A DNA stretch of 39,478 bases from JBMOLC01 sp049324215. GTDB lineage: Bacteria; Patescibacteriota; Microgenomatia; UBA8517. Positions 7,709 to 14,912 of the stretch are shown here, piece by piece (the stretch's first letter is position 1; every line of letters begins with the position of its first letter). The stretch spans positions 1-39,478 of the forward strand of contig JBMOLC010000033.1 of the NCBI GenBank assembly GCA_049324215.1, in the 5' to 3' direction. Under the pieces are notes generated by a model. That model was not told the origin of the DNA, made no database searches, and saw only the letters and a list, made by a program, of their open reading frames with translations. The position numbers were made by a program, and so were the translations under genes.

Positions 7709-8320
7709 TTACAGTTTATTTAGCGTCTTTTCAATCACTCCCCAGCCAAACCCTTTTCTTGCCAAAAATGCAGCCATCTTTTGTCTGGCTTCACGACCCT
7801 CAAGACTCTTCCATTTCTCTCTTTTCCTTAGTAAAAGTTCTTCTGCGGCTGCCTCTTCGTCAAAATCCATTGCTGCTAAAACTTCGTCGGTTACTTCTTT
7901 GTCTATCCCTTTATTTCGTAATTCCAGGGCGAGGGCCCTCTTGCCTCTGGGTTTAAAAGTTACTCTTTGTTCTACCCACCAGGCTGCAAATTTTTTGTCG
8001 TCCAGAAGTTCCAAGCGCTTTAATCGTTTAAACAAGTTTTCGTAAAGACTGGGGTAAACCTTCTTCTTTTTCAACCAGATTTTTATTTCTTTTTCGCTTC
8101 TTGGCCGCAGAGTGGCAAATCGCAAAAGTTTATCGGATATCTTTTGAAATTCTGCCTTTTTTACAATTTCGGCTACTTCCTTTTCTGACAATTCTTGCTC
8201 GACTTTTAGTCCCAATTTGACAAAATTCTCCAAATCCAAACCAAATCCAAATTTACCGTCTAAATAGATATTTACCCGATTCTTATTTTTCTGGGGCTTA
8301 ATTCTCGTAATCCTCGGCAC
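7709..8320 (-). CDS. recX: regulatory protein RecX
   Basis: RecX binds RecA filaments and modulates recombination and SOS activity. The protein (203 aa) is lysine-rich and made of helical repeats. Family features include LRFATLRPRSEKEIKIWL (about 65-82), LDDKKFAAWWVEQR and a GFGWGVIEKTL C-terminus. It follows recA by 3 nt on the same strand, the normal recA-recX order. Confidence 0.93.
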   Translation of the reverse strand: MPRITRIKPQKNKNRVNIYLDGKFGFGLDLENFVKLGLKVEQELSEKEVAEIVKKAEFQKISDKLLRFATLRPRSEKEIKIWLKKKKVYPSLYENLFKRLKRLELLDDKKFAAWWVEQRVTFKPRGKRALALELRNKGIDKEVTDEVLAAMDFDEEAAAEELLLRKREKWKSLEGREARQKMAAFLARKGFGWGVIEKTLNKL

Positions 8321-8323
8321 GAT

Positions 8324-9409
8324 TTAGTCTTTTTCTTCCGCCTCGCCTATCTCTTTGGGAAGTTTCTTCCCCGAAGCAACCATTTCTCTGATTTTCTTCT
8401 CCAACTCTTCGGAGAACCTGGCGTGCTCCTCAATGTAGGCTTTTGCTCCCTCTCGACCTTGGGCAATGGGCTTGCCGTCGTAGTTGAAAAACGAACCGCT
8501 TTTACTCATTAAACCAAGCTCAACGGCAACGTCCAAAAGCCCCCCCGAGCGAGAAATTCCCTTGTCTGCCATAATATCAAGCTCGGCAATCTTCAAAGGA
8601 GGAGCGATTTTATTTTTAACGACCCTGACTCTATGCCGGGAACCTACGGCAACCTCCCCATCTTTTAAGACCTCTATTCGCCGGACATCGAGTCGGACAG
8701 ACGCGTAAAATTTAAGGGCTAGACCTCCAGGGGTAGTCTCGGGGTTCCCGAACATTACGCCAATCTTTTGCCTTATCTGGTTGGTAAAAATAAGTACGGT
8801 TTTAGACTTGGAAATTGCGCCGGTTAATTTTCTTAAAGCCTGACTCATTAAACGAGCTTGCATTCCCATGACTGCATCCCCCATCTCTCCTTCGAGCTCT
8901 GCCCTTGGCACCAGGGCCGCCACCGAATCAATCACGATAACGTCAAGGGCGCCTGACCTCACCAGCGTCTCCGTAATCTCAAGGGCTTGTTCACCCGTGT
9001 CGGGCTGGGACATAAGTAAATCGTCCAAATTAACACCGATTTTCTCTGCCCAGGTAGGGTCGAGTGCGTGCTCTGCGTCTACAAAAGCAGCTTGGCCGCC
9101 GTGCTTTTGTGCCTCGGCAACAACTGACAAGGCCAGCGTTGTCTTTCCAGATGCTTCCGGCCCGTAAATCTCAACGATGCGTCCCCTCGGCAAACCGCCA
9201 ACACCCAGTGCCAAATCAAGCGCAATCGAGCCGGTTGGAATTGTCTCCACCTTAAACTTCCCACTCGGCTCCTCCCCAAGTTTCATTATTGAACCTCTCC
9301 CGTATTGCTTCTCAATCTGTTCCATGGCCAGACGAATTGCTTGGAGTTTTGCGGAGCCTGCACCTTCGGTTTTAGGAGACTCTGTATGAACTTTTTTCTT
9401 GGCTGCCAT
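8324..9409 (-). CDS. recA: recombinase RecA
   Basis: RecA forms filaments on single-stranded DNA for strand exchange and SOS induction. The 361-aa product has Walker A GPEASGKTT, Walker B with VIVIDSVAAL, loop L1 (EGEMGDAVMGMQARLMSQ), loop L2 in the FTNQIRQKIGVMFGNPETT region and an acidic C-terminal tail. The start at ATG 9409 is supported by AAGGA just upstream; a longer frame to 9457 runs into the divergent promoter region. recX follows immediately. Confidence 0.98.
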   Translation of the reverse strand: MAAKKKVHTESPKTEGAGSAKLQAIRLAMEQIEKQYGRGSIMKLGEEPSGKFKVETIPTGSIALDLALGVGGLPRGRIVEIYGPEASGKTTLALSVVAEAQKHGGQAAFVDAEHALDPTWAEKIGVNLDDLLMSQPDTGEQALEITETLVRSGALDVIVIDSVAALVPRAELEGEMGDAVMGMQARLMSQALRKLTGAISKSKTVLIFTNQIRQKIGVMFGNPETTPGGLALKFYASVRLDVRRIEVLKDGEVAVGSRHRVRVVKNKIAPPLKIAELDIMADKGISRSGGLLDVAVELGLMSKSGSFFNYDGKPIAQGREGAKAYIEEHARFSEELEKKIREMVASGKKLPKEIGEAEEKD

Positions 9410-9420
9410 TTTACGTTTCC

Positions 9421-9449
9421 TTATTACCACACCGCCTGCTAAAATACAA
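9421..9449 (-). promoter_or_regulatory. possible recA promoter
   Basis: On the minus strand TTGTAT (9444-9449), a 17-nt spacer and TAATAA (9421-9426), preceded by TGG as an extended -10, lie 11 nt before the recA ATG. A transcript starting there would have a leader of only a few nucleotides and would lack the AAGGA site, so another promoter may also be used. I saw no clear LexA-type operator. Confidence 0.35.
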
Positions 9450-9459
9450 GAGTTCAAAG

Positions 9460-10041
9460 ATGGTTAAATATTCTTTTTGTCCCTATTGTCGAGGTAAGCT
9501 CTCTTATAGGAAAGACCACTACCAATGTACTAGTTGCCAGAAAAAGGTCTTTATCTCCTCCTATCCTGGCGTATCTATCCTACCAATAAAAGACGGTAAG
9601 GTTCTTTTGGCCAAAAGGGCCGAGGAACCAAAGAAAGGCACGTGGGATTCCATTGGTGGATTTCTCAAAGAAGGTGAGGATCCAGAAATCGGGGTCGAAA
9701 GGGAGACAAAAGAAGAAACCGGCCTTGAGGTAAAACTCAAGGGTTTATTGGGGATTTACACCGACACCTATGAATACGAAGGGCAAGTCTATGAAACTCT
9801 CGGCCTTGATTATCTGGCAGAAATAACGGGGGGCGCAGTCAAACCCAAAGACGATGTTTCCGAACTAGTTTGGTTTCCAATCGAAAAAGTTCCAAAAAAT
9901 ATTGCCTTTAAGAGTGTTGCCCAAGCACTGAAAGACCTGAAAAGATTGTATAAGGGCTCAAAAAAGGGAATTAGTCTCTATTCTAAAAGAAACGCAAATC
10001 TCTCTGTTAGCCTACCCTTAGGAAAAAGATCCTTGAGGTAA
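9460..10041 (+). CDS. NUDIX hydrolase with N-terminal zinc ribbon
   Basis: A 193-aa protein with a CPYC...CTSC zinc ribbon (residues 7-27) followed by a NUDIX fold. The NUDIX box fits GX5EX7REUXEEXGU, from GGFLKEGE through RETKEETGLE. The arrangement resembles NADH pyrophosphatase-like (NudC) or ADP-ribose-type hydrolases, but the SQPWPFP hallmark of NudC is not seen, so the substrate is open. It is divergent from recA. Its last 21 codons overlap, tail to tail, the endonuclease-like gene, and the C-terminal residues after about 172 may have been supplied by that insertion. Confidence 0.85.
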   Translation: MVKYSFCPYCRGKLSYRKDHYQCTSCQKKVFISSYPGVSILPIKDGKVLLAKRAEEPKKGTWDSIGGFLKEGEDPEIGVERETKEETGLEVKLKGLLGIYTDTYEYEGQVYETLGLDYLAEITGGAVKPKDDVSELVWFPIEKVPKNIAFKSVAQALKDLKRLYKGSKKGISLYSKRNANLSVSLPLGKRSLR

Positions 10042-10826
10042 ATTCCTACTAGCTTTAAGTTCAACTTTTTAGCCAATCTTAACTTCTTTCTCTTTAGTCG
10101 ATCATATTTTCTTGATTCTCCCGAAAGTCCGAAAAATTCTACCCAATAATTACGAACCTTGAAGTCAACCTTTAATCCTTGGTCTCCAGGATAAAGGGTA
10201 TTTCTCTCATGTTTAATCTTTCTGGCATATAGCCAATCATCAATGATCCTTTCAGCCAAAGAATCACACTTATGTCCATCTTTAGCAACAAACTTATTGG
10301 CAAACATTACTGGATTAGGGATAAAGCCAGCCGCTTTAACAGCTTGGTTCCAGGTTCCAAATCTTAACCTAAATGCATGATAGTTCAACATTTCCCTCTT
10401 GAGAGGGATTCTTCCGTGCCTCTTCACAAAGGTCTTAATTTTTAGAATTAATTCCTCTGCAGGAATAGTAGAACCTTTGTCCTTACAGGGCCGGGAACAA
10501 TATTTTTTTCTAGATTTGAAATTTTTACCACAAAAGGCACATTTCTTTACAACGCCAGGGTTTCTGGGGTGGCTAATGTTGCTCACAGTGACAGCGCAAG
10601 AGCAACTACAGTAGTTATGCTTTGAAATAGAGCTGGGTGTTCGTGGAAATTTCTTTCCACAAAGGGGGTTTTCGCAAATCAATATTTTCCCTTTTAGTCG
10701 ACTTTTGGCCAAACATTTTAAAGAACAAAAATTTCTCTGGCCAAGTTTTACGTTTTCGTTATAATGACGAAGGTCTTTTTTAAACCTTTTTCCGCAGAAT
10801 GAGCAGTTAATAGAAACGAAGTTCAC
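9978..10826 (-). CDS. homing-endonuclease-like protein: zinc fingers, HNH-associated repeat, PD-(D/E)XK-like core
   Basis: A 282-aa basic protein starting at GTG. Three CxxC...CxxxC zinc-binding units come first (Cys 8/11/34/38; 51/56/73/77; 96/99/110/114). Then follows a helical segment (about 122-168) with RIPLKREML and RFGTWNQAVKAAG, resembling the repeat associated with homing endonucleases. The C-terminal part has E192, D221 with K223, E230 and Lys/Tyr near 239-241, arranged like Vsr-type or PD-(D/E)XK nucleases. Together this suggests a free-standing homing or mobility endonuclease. It sits directly downstream of a tRNA-like gene on the same strand, overlaps the NUDIX gene end, and is more A+T-rich than its neighbours. 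Function is inferred from motif order, not from a close known homologue. Confidence 0.65.
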   Translation of the reverse strand: MNFVSINCSFCGKRFKKDLRHYNENVKLGQRNFCSLKCLAKSRLKGKILICENPLCGKKFPRTPSSISKHNYCSCSCAVTVSNISHPRNPGVVKKCAFCGKNFKSRKKYCSRPCKDKGSTIPAEELILKIKTFVKRHGRIPLKREMLNYHAFRLRFGTWNQAVKAAGFIPNPVMFANKFVAKDGHKCDSLAERIIDDWLYARKIKHERNTLYPGDQGLKVDFKVRNYWVEFFGLSGESRKYDRLKRKKLRLAKKLNLKLVGIYLKDLFPKGRLTERFAFLLE

Positions 10827-10831
10827 ACTTC

Positions 10832-10860
10832 ATTATTTACCGAATAAAACCCGAAGTCAA
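10832..10860 (-). promoter_or_regulatory. possible promoter of the endonuclease-like gene
   Basis: On the minus strand TTGACT (10855-10860), a 17-nt spacer and AATAAT (10832-10837) lie between the tRNA-like gene and the GTG start. Only 5 nt separate the -10 from the GTG, so translation would be leaderless. No ribosome site is visible. Confidence 0.4.
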
Positions 10861-10881
10861 TAGCGAGGTGCTAAATCTCTT

Positions 10882-10952
10882 TCGGGGTGGACGGTAACGC
10901 TCCGTCGCCTGACGGCCCCCAGCCGCCAATTCTACTTTTAAACTACACCCCG
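10882..10952 (-). tRNA. tRNA-Pro(GGG)-like gene with non-canonical D and T loops
   Basis: The 71-nt sequence folds into a complete cloverleaf. The acceptor is CGGGGTG/CACCCCG (7 perfect pairs) with discriminator A, and T8 A9 follow the acceptor. The D stem is GTTT/GAAT; the anticodon stem is GGCGG/CCGTC around loop CTGGGGG, giving anticodon GGG (10918-10920) with G37. The T stem is GACGG/CCGTC. The C1-G72 acceptor, GGG anticodon and G37 fit proline. The oddities are a 7-nt D loop AAAAGTA without G18G19, a T loop AGCGTTA instead of TTCRANT, a 4-nt variable region and no encoded CCA. A TAAAAT element lies about 12 nt upstream. It may be a real but specialised tRNA, a decaying copy, or a tRNA mimic. 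Confidence 0.6.
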
Positions 10953-11000
10953 GAAACGTGTATATTTTACCAAAATTTTAGCCATAAATGAATTTTGAGT

Positions 11001-11624
11001 ATGCCATTGATGATAAAATTCTTACCAGTGACATTAAACGACGCAAGTAATTACCTTGCCAATGGTAAAGTTGGGGTCATTCCTACTGACACCATCTATG
11101 GTTTGGTGGGAGAGGCACTTCTTCCTAATACCGTTGAAAGAATTTATGAAATAAAAGTCAGGAAACCTGATAAGCCCTTAATCATCCTCATTTCTTCTTT
11201 AGAGGACCTTAAACTTTTTGGAATCAAAATCAATGAAAAAACTAAAAGTATCTTCAAGGAATATTGGCCGGGAAAGGTGAGTATTATTCTCCCCTGCCCC
11301 AAAGATAAATTTGAATACTTACACCGGGGAACTAATACGCTTGCATTTCGTCTCCCAGATTATCCAGACTTAAGGAAATTAATCAAGAAGACCGGCCCAT
11401 TGGTTGCACCCAGCGCAAACCCCGCAGGCCTTCCGCCAGCAAAAACGATTAAAGAAGCGCAAGATTACTTTGGAAACCGTATCGATTTTTACGTCGATGG
11501 CGGGAGGTTAGATTCGCCTCCCTCGACACTAATCTCGCTCGCCAGCGGAAAAGTAGAAGTTTTAAGGGAAGGGGCAGTGGCCGTGCGTAATCGTCACGCT
11601 ACGCGTTCCTTCAATGCACGGTAA
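11001..11624 (+). CDS. Sua5/YciO/YrdC family threonylcarbamoyl-AMP synthase
   Basis: The product (about 207 aa) resembles TsaC/Sua5, which makes threonylcarbamoyl-AMP from threonine, bicarbonate and ATP for the t6A37 modification of tRNAs reading ANN codons. Family features are GVIPTDTIYGLV near the N-terminus, KVRKPDKPLIILI, the WPGKVSIILPC segment, FRLPDYPDL and PLVAPSANPAGLPPA. The Sua5 C-terminal domain is absent, so it is the short YrdC type. ATG 11001 is used; ATG 11010 is equally possible and TTG 10995 less so. It converges with the uppS fusion gene, overlapping its end by about 30 nt. Confidence 0.9.
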   Translation: MPLMIKFLPVTLNDASNYLANGKVGVIPTDTIYGLVGEALLPNTVERIYEIKVRKPDKPLIILISSLEDLKLFGIKINEKTKSIFKEYWPGKVSIILPCPKDKFEYLHRGTNTLAFRLPDYPDLRKLIKKTGPLVAPSANPAGLPPAKTIKEAQDYFGNRIDFYVDGGRLDSPPSTLISLASGKVEVLREGAVAVRNRHATRSFNAR

Positions 11625-12877
11625 AATCTCTCCAAATAATCTTGGGCTTTGTCCCAATGCTTCTCCCCAAATCCTTTTTCGGCAAGATTCCTCTCGATAT
11701 TGGCCAGAACCATTAAATGAGCTGCCTTTGCCGCTTGAAAGAGAGAGATGCGGTGAACCTCGGCAACCAGCTCTTTGGCAGTTTCCTCCGCTTCCTGGGC
11801 TGAAGCAATTTCATCTTTGCCATCCAGGTCTTTCCAAAGCTTTATTTGCAGCGACGCAACAATCGACGGTTCAAAGGCAAGTTTTAGTTCCCCTTTAATG
11901 AGTTTGTAGAATCTTTTTATTCTGACCTTGGCTCTCTCCCAATTTCTGCCGTTATCCTGCTCTAAAAAGGCCTCCAAAAAGTACTTGGCTGCCTCTTTGG
12001 CCAAAGTTTTCGAAAACCCATACTGTTTCGAGAGGTGCTGCCAAGCATAATCTCGAAACCTTGTTCCTCTCGGGATCTTTCTTAACCTCCACCAAGCAAT
12101 CTCAAGATTGGCAACCACTTCGGGATCAAATTTAAGGTGTTTAAGCTCGTCATTTCCCCCAAACCTTCTCCTCCGCCTCGAATAATCAAGTATCGCCTCT
12201 TTTAGTTTCCCGGGGGTAAAGTCGGGAAGGTGGTCTGGCTCAAAATAGTATTCCGCGTATTCCATCTGCCACGGCATTAAACCACTCGTTCTTTGTTCAC
12301 CCGAGGTGCGGATAAATAAGTCGACATAAGGGTAAGGTTGGTCACGGGTGTCTAAATAGGAAGAAAAAAGTTTCTCGTCTATTTTGTCAGGATCAACACC
12401 GTCCCTGATTATATTTTTGACTGCACGCAAAATTTCATCCTTCCCACCGTAATCCAGAGCAATATTTAAGACGTGCTTGGTGTTATTTTTAGACTTCTCC
12501 TCAGCCTTCCTAATCATTTCGACCAGGTCCGTAGGAAGCCTATCTTTCCTTCCCAAGTGAACAAACCTTACACCCTCCTTCATTGCCTCCTTCATGAAAT
12601 TATCAACCATTCTTCTGGCCAAATTCATTATGTTCTCGGTTTCTTGAGCGGAACGCTCCCAGTTTTCCGTTGAAAATCCCCACAGGGTTAATGTGTGGAC
12701 CCCTAAATCACGACTCGCCTTGGCAACTTTTTTGAGGGTCAAATAGCCGGCTTTGTGTCCCTCAAGGGAAGAGAGTCCCTTTGATCGGGCCCATCTTCTG
12801 TCCCCATCTGGAACGAGGGCAATATGGTCTGGAACCTTCGTCCCAAACGGAAGTTTAATTTTTATCTTATCGCTCAT
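11594..12877 (-). CDS. uppS: isoprenyl (undecaprenyl-type) diphosphate synthase fused to a duplicated helical domain
   Basis: Residues about 14-244 are a cis-prenyltransferase: HIALVPDGDRRWARSKG (18-34), GHKAG (40-44), FSTENW (68-73), and RTSGEQRTSG with WQMEYAEYYF (190-212). It elongates FPP with IPP to the lipid carrier for cell-wall glycans. The usual catalytic DGN reads DGD here (24-26), keeping the catalytic Asp. Standard enzymes end near 250 aa; this one continues for about 180 residues of helical sequence. That extension looks like two related repeats: FDPEVVANLEIAWW (250-263) recurs as FEPSIVASLQIKLW (335-348), and RNWERAKVRIKRFYK (311-325) recurs as KHWDKAQDYLERFYR (406-420). The extension's function is unknown. 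Confidence 0.92.
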   Translation of the reverse strand: MSDKIKIKLPFGTKVPDHIALVPDGDRRWARSKGLSSLEGHKAGYLTLKKVAKASRDLGVHTLTLWGFSTENWERSAQETENIMNLARRMVDNFMKEAMKEGVRFVHLGRKDRLPTDLVEMIRKAEEKSKNNTKHVLNIALDYGGKDEILRAVKNIIRDGVDPDKIDEKLFSSYLDTRDQPYPYVDLFIRTSGEQRTSGLMPWQMEYAEYYFEPDHLPDFTPGKLKEAILDYSRRRRRFGGNDELKHLKFDPEVVANLEIAWWRLRKIPRGTRFRDYAWQHLSKQYGFSKTLAKEAAKYFLEAFLEQDNGRNWERAKVRIKRFYKLIKGELKLAFEPSIVASLQIKLWKDLDGKDEIASAQEAEETAKELVAEVHRISLFQAAKAAHLMVLANIERNLAEKGFGEKHWDKAQDYLERFYRALKERVA

Positions 12878-12885
12878 GGCTAATA

Positions 12886-12915
12886 ATTATACTAGAAAAG
12901 CTTGCAAACAACCAA
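12886..12915 (-). promoter_or_regulatory. uppS promoter (minus strand of a divergent pair)
   Basis: TTGGTT (12910-12915), an 18-nt spacer and a perfect TATAAT (12886-12891) on the minus strand. The -10 ends 8 nt before the ATG and there is no ribosome site, so a leaderless or near-leaderless mRNA is likely. Confidence 0.55.
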
Positions 12916-12930
12916 ATCAGAACTTAGAAT
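12902..12930 (+). promoter_or_regulatory. methyltransferase promoter (plus strand of the divergent pair)
   Basis: TTGCAA (12902-12907), a 17-nt spacer and TAGAAT (12925-12930). It interleaves with the uppS promoter, so the two isoprenoid genes could be regulated together from this 74-nt gap. It leaves a leader of about 15 nt before the ATG at 12952. Confidence 0.5.
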
Positions 12931-12951
12931 TTGTCATCAATGTCCTGAGAT

Positions 12952-13773
12952 ATGAAAAAAGATAGAGAACAATTTTACCAAGAAGTGGCTAGGTATTATG
13001 ATGGTCAGCGGGAAGACATAAACCTGATATTAGCCACAAAAGATAAAATCGTCCATCATCATAGCGGCATTTGTGAACCCAGTTCAATATTTCCAGATAT
13101 GTCCGAAGAGGAACTACTTGCCGAACTCCACAAACAAGAAACTGCTCTAACACTGCGTGGCTTGGAATATTTGGGCGTTCTCGGGCCAGAAATGACAGGA
13201 TTAGATGCTGGGTGTGGAAGGGGCGGTTCTTCCCTCCTTGTAAATAAACTTCATGGCTGTTTCATGAAGGGAGTTTCCCTGTCTTCTTATCAAGTCAAGT
13301 TTGCAAACAGGATTGCAATGGAGCTTGGTGTTTCTGAGAAAGTCAAATTTTACGAAGAAAATCTATTAAAACTACCTTTTGGACAGGATAATTTTGACTT
13401 TATTTGGGCCTGTGAAAGCACAGAACACGTTCCCGATTTGGAAGAAATGTTCCTCGAATTTAGAAGGGTCGCTAAAGCAAATGCGAGATTAATAATTATT
13501 GCCGGTTGTGGTAATCCAGATCATCCTGAAGGAGCAGAATTTATAAAAGGAATTAACGAATGGTATCACATCCTCATCCATTCGCCTTCTGAATATACTG
13601 CTGCTGCAGAAAAAACGGGCTGGAAATTAATCGCCAATGTGGACTTGACTCCAGAGACAATACCTTATTGGCACTTAAGAGAACGGTCGGTTCTTAAAAC
13701 TGGGGTCGAAAAATTTGTCAAAGGTTATGAATCCGGCGCGGGGGAATATAGACTTTTGCCTTTGAGCTCGTAA
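12952..13773 (+). CDS. SAM-dependent methyltransferase resembling geranyl-diphosphate C-methyltransferase
   Basis: A 273-aa class I methyltransferase with SAM motif I LDAGCGRGGSS (84-94). Outside the SAM fold it carries sequences I recognise from actinobacterial geranyl diphosphate 2-C-methyltransferase: HHHSGI (35-40), ACESTEHV (153-160, with the Glu in the position of the catalytic one), GCGNPD, and VDLTPETIPYW (230-240) with a similar C-terminal tail. Those enzymes add a methyl group to C2 of GPP; close relatives act on IPP. It is followed 41 nt later by a short-chain polyprenyl synthase and then IPP isomerase, which supports a prenyl-diphosphate substrate. The exact substrate and product are inference; a methyltransferase for another lipid or a quinone is possible. 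Confidence 0.75.
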   Translation: MKKDREQFYQEVARYYDGQREDINLILATKDKIVHHHSGICEPSSIFPDMSEEELLAELHKQETALTLRGLEYLGVLGPEMTGLDAGCGRGGSSLLVNKLHGCFMKGVSLSSYQVKFANRIAMELGVSEKVKFYEENLLKLPFGQDNFDFIWACESTEHVPDLEEMFLEFRRVAKANARLIIIAGCGNPDHPEGAEFIKGINEWYHILIHSPSEYTAAAEKTGWKLIANVDLTPETIPYWHLRERSVLKTGVEKFVKGYESGAGEYRLLPLSS

Positions 13774-13814
13774 AGTAACTTATATTTTCTAAAAATTGTA
13801 TAATTCTCCCCGAG

Positions 13815-14912
13815 ATGACTAAAAAACTATCTCTTACTGATAAAAACAACAAGGAAGCCCTCGAGATTCTGGAATCTTACAAAAGACTTGTCTGGCCTTT
13901 AATACAAAAACATCTTGAGCCCCCTCGATATCCTTCGGCATTTCAACTTCCAAATAAATACAAGGGGGATGCTGAATTTCATTGGAAAGTAATAAACACT
14001 TACCCCGAAAGGCGGGGTAAATATCTCCGGCCCACTCTATTAATACTGGCGGGTGAAGCGTTTGGTATTGATAGGAAATTACTTCTGAATACCGCAGCTG
14101 CAATGCAAGTTTCTGAAGATTGGCTATTAATACATGATGATATTGAAGATGATTCAAATCTACGTCGGGGAAAGCCCGCCTTACACATGATCTATGGTGA
14201 CGGACTAGCTATAAATGCCGGAGACAGTCTCCATGTAGTTATGTGGAATATTCTAAAGGATAACTTCGGTATACTCGGCAACCGTAAATCACTCAGGATT
14301 TTAGATGAATTCTACCGTATTCTTAGTCGAACAACCCTGGGTCAAGGAGTCGAAATTAGCTGGGGAAAATCCAATAAAAAAAGCTTTAGCGATAAAGATT
14401 GGTTTTTTATTGCTGACGGCAAAACCTCTTACTACACAATTGCCGGGCCGCTGCGGCTTGGCGGCATTATTGGGGGCGCCAACAATAGTCAACTGGAAAA
14501 ACTGGCCAATTTCGGACAAATTCTAGGGAGATGCTTCCAGTTGGTCGATGATCTTTTAGACCTTGTCTCAAAGGATTATCGGGGTAAGGGACAAATAATG
14601 GGGAATGATATTTACGAATCGAAGAAAACACTAATTTTGGGTCACCTGTTAAGGAAAACTTCTTTGGTTGATAGAAAAAGAGTACTCCGAATTCTCAGAA
14701 AAAGCCGTGAGGAAAAAACTCAAAGAGAGGTTGTGTGGATAATTAACAAAATGGAACAATATGGGAGTATCAACTACGCAAGGAGTGTTGCCCAGAAATT
14801 AAGAACTGATGCTCAAAGAATATTCGAAAAGGATCTAAAATTTTTATCTCACGAACCAGCCCGGGGAAATCTTAAAACTCTTATCAATTTTGTTCTCGAA
14901 AGAAACCGCTAA
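13815..14912 (+). CDS. polyprenyl diphosphate synthase (trans, short-chain type)
   Basis: A 365-aa trans-isoprenyl diphosphate synthase that condenses DMAPP/GPP/FPP with IPP. It has GKYLRPTLL (68-76), first Asp-rich motif DDIEDD (108-113), RRGKPALH (117-124), second Asp-rich motif DDLLD (245-249) and GNDIYESKKT (263-272). The fifth residue before the first Asp motif is Trp103; a bulky aromatic there is known to limit chain length, so FPP or GGPP is the likely product. The family's catalytic residues all appear present. It is downstream of the GPPMT-like gene and converges with idi, overlapping it by 4 nt. Confidence 0.93.
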   Translation: MTKKLSLTDKNNKEALEILESYKRLVWPLIQKHLEPPRYPSAFQLPNKYKGDAEFHWKVINTYPERRGKYLRPTLLILAGEAFGIDRKLLLNTAAAMQVSEDWLLIHDDIEDDSNLRRGKPALHMIYGDGLAINAGDSLHVVMWNILKDNFGILGNRKSLRILDEFYRILSRTTLGQGVEISWGKSNKKSFSDKDWFFIADGKTSYYTIAGPLRLGGIIGGANNSQLEKLANFGQILGRCFQLVDDLLDLVSKDYRGKGQIMGNDIYESKKTLILGHLLRKTSLVDRKRVLRILRKSREEKTQREVVWIINKMEQYGSINYARSVAQKLRTDAQRIFEKDLKFLSHEPARGNLKTLINFVLERNR

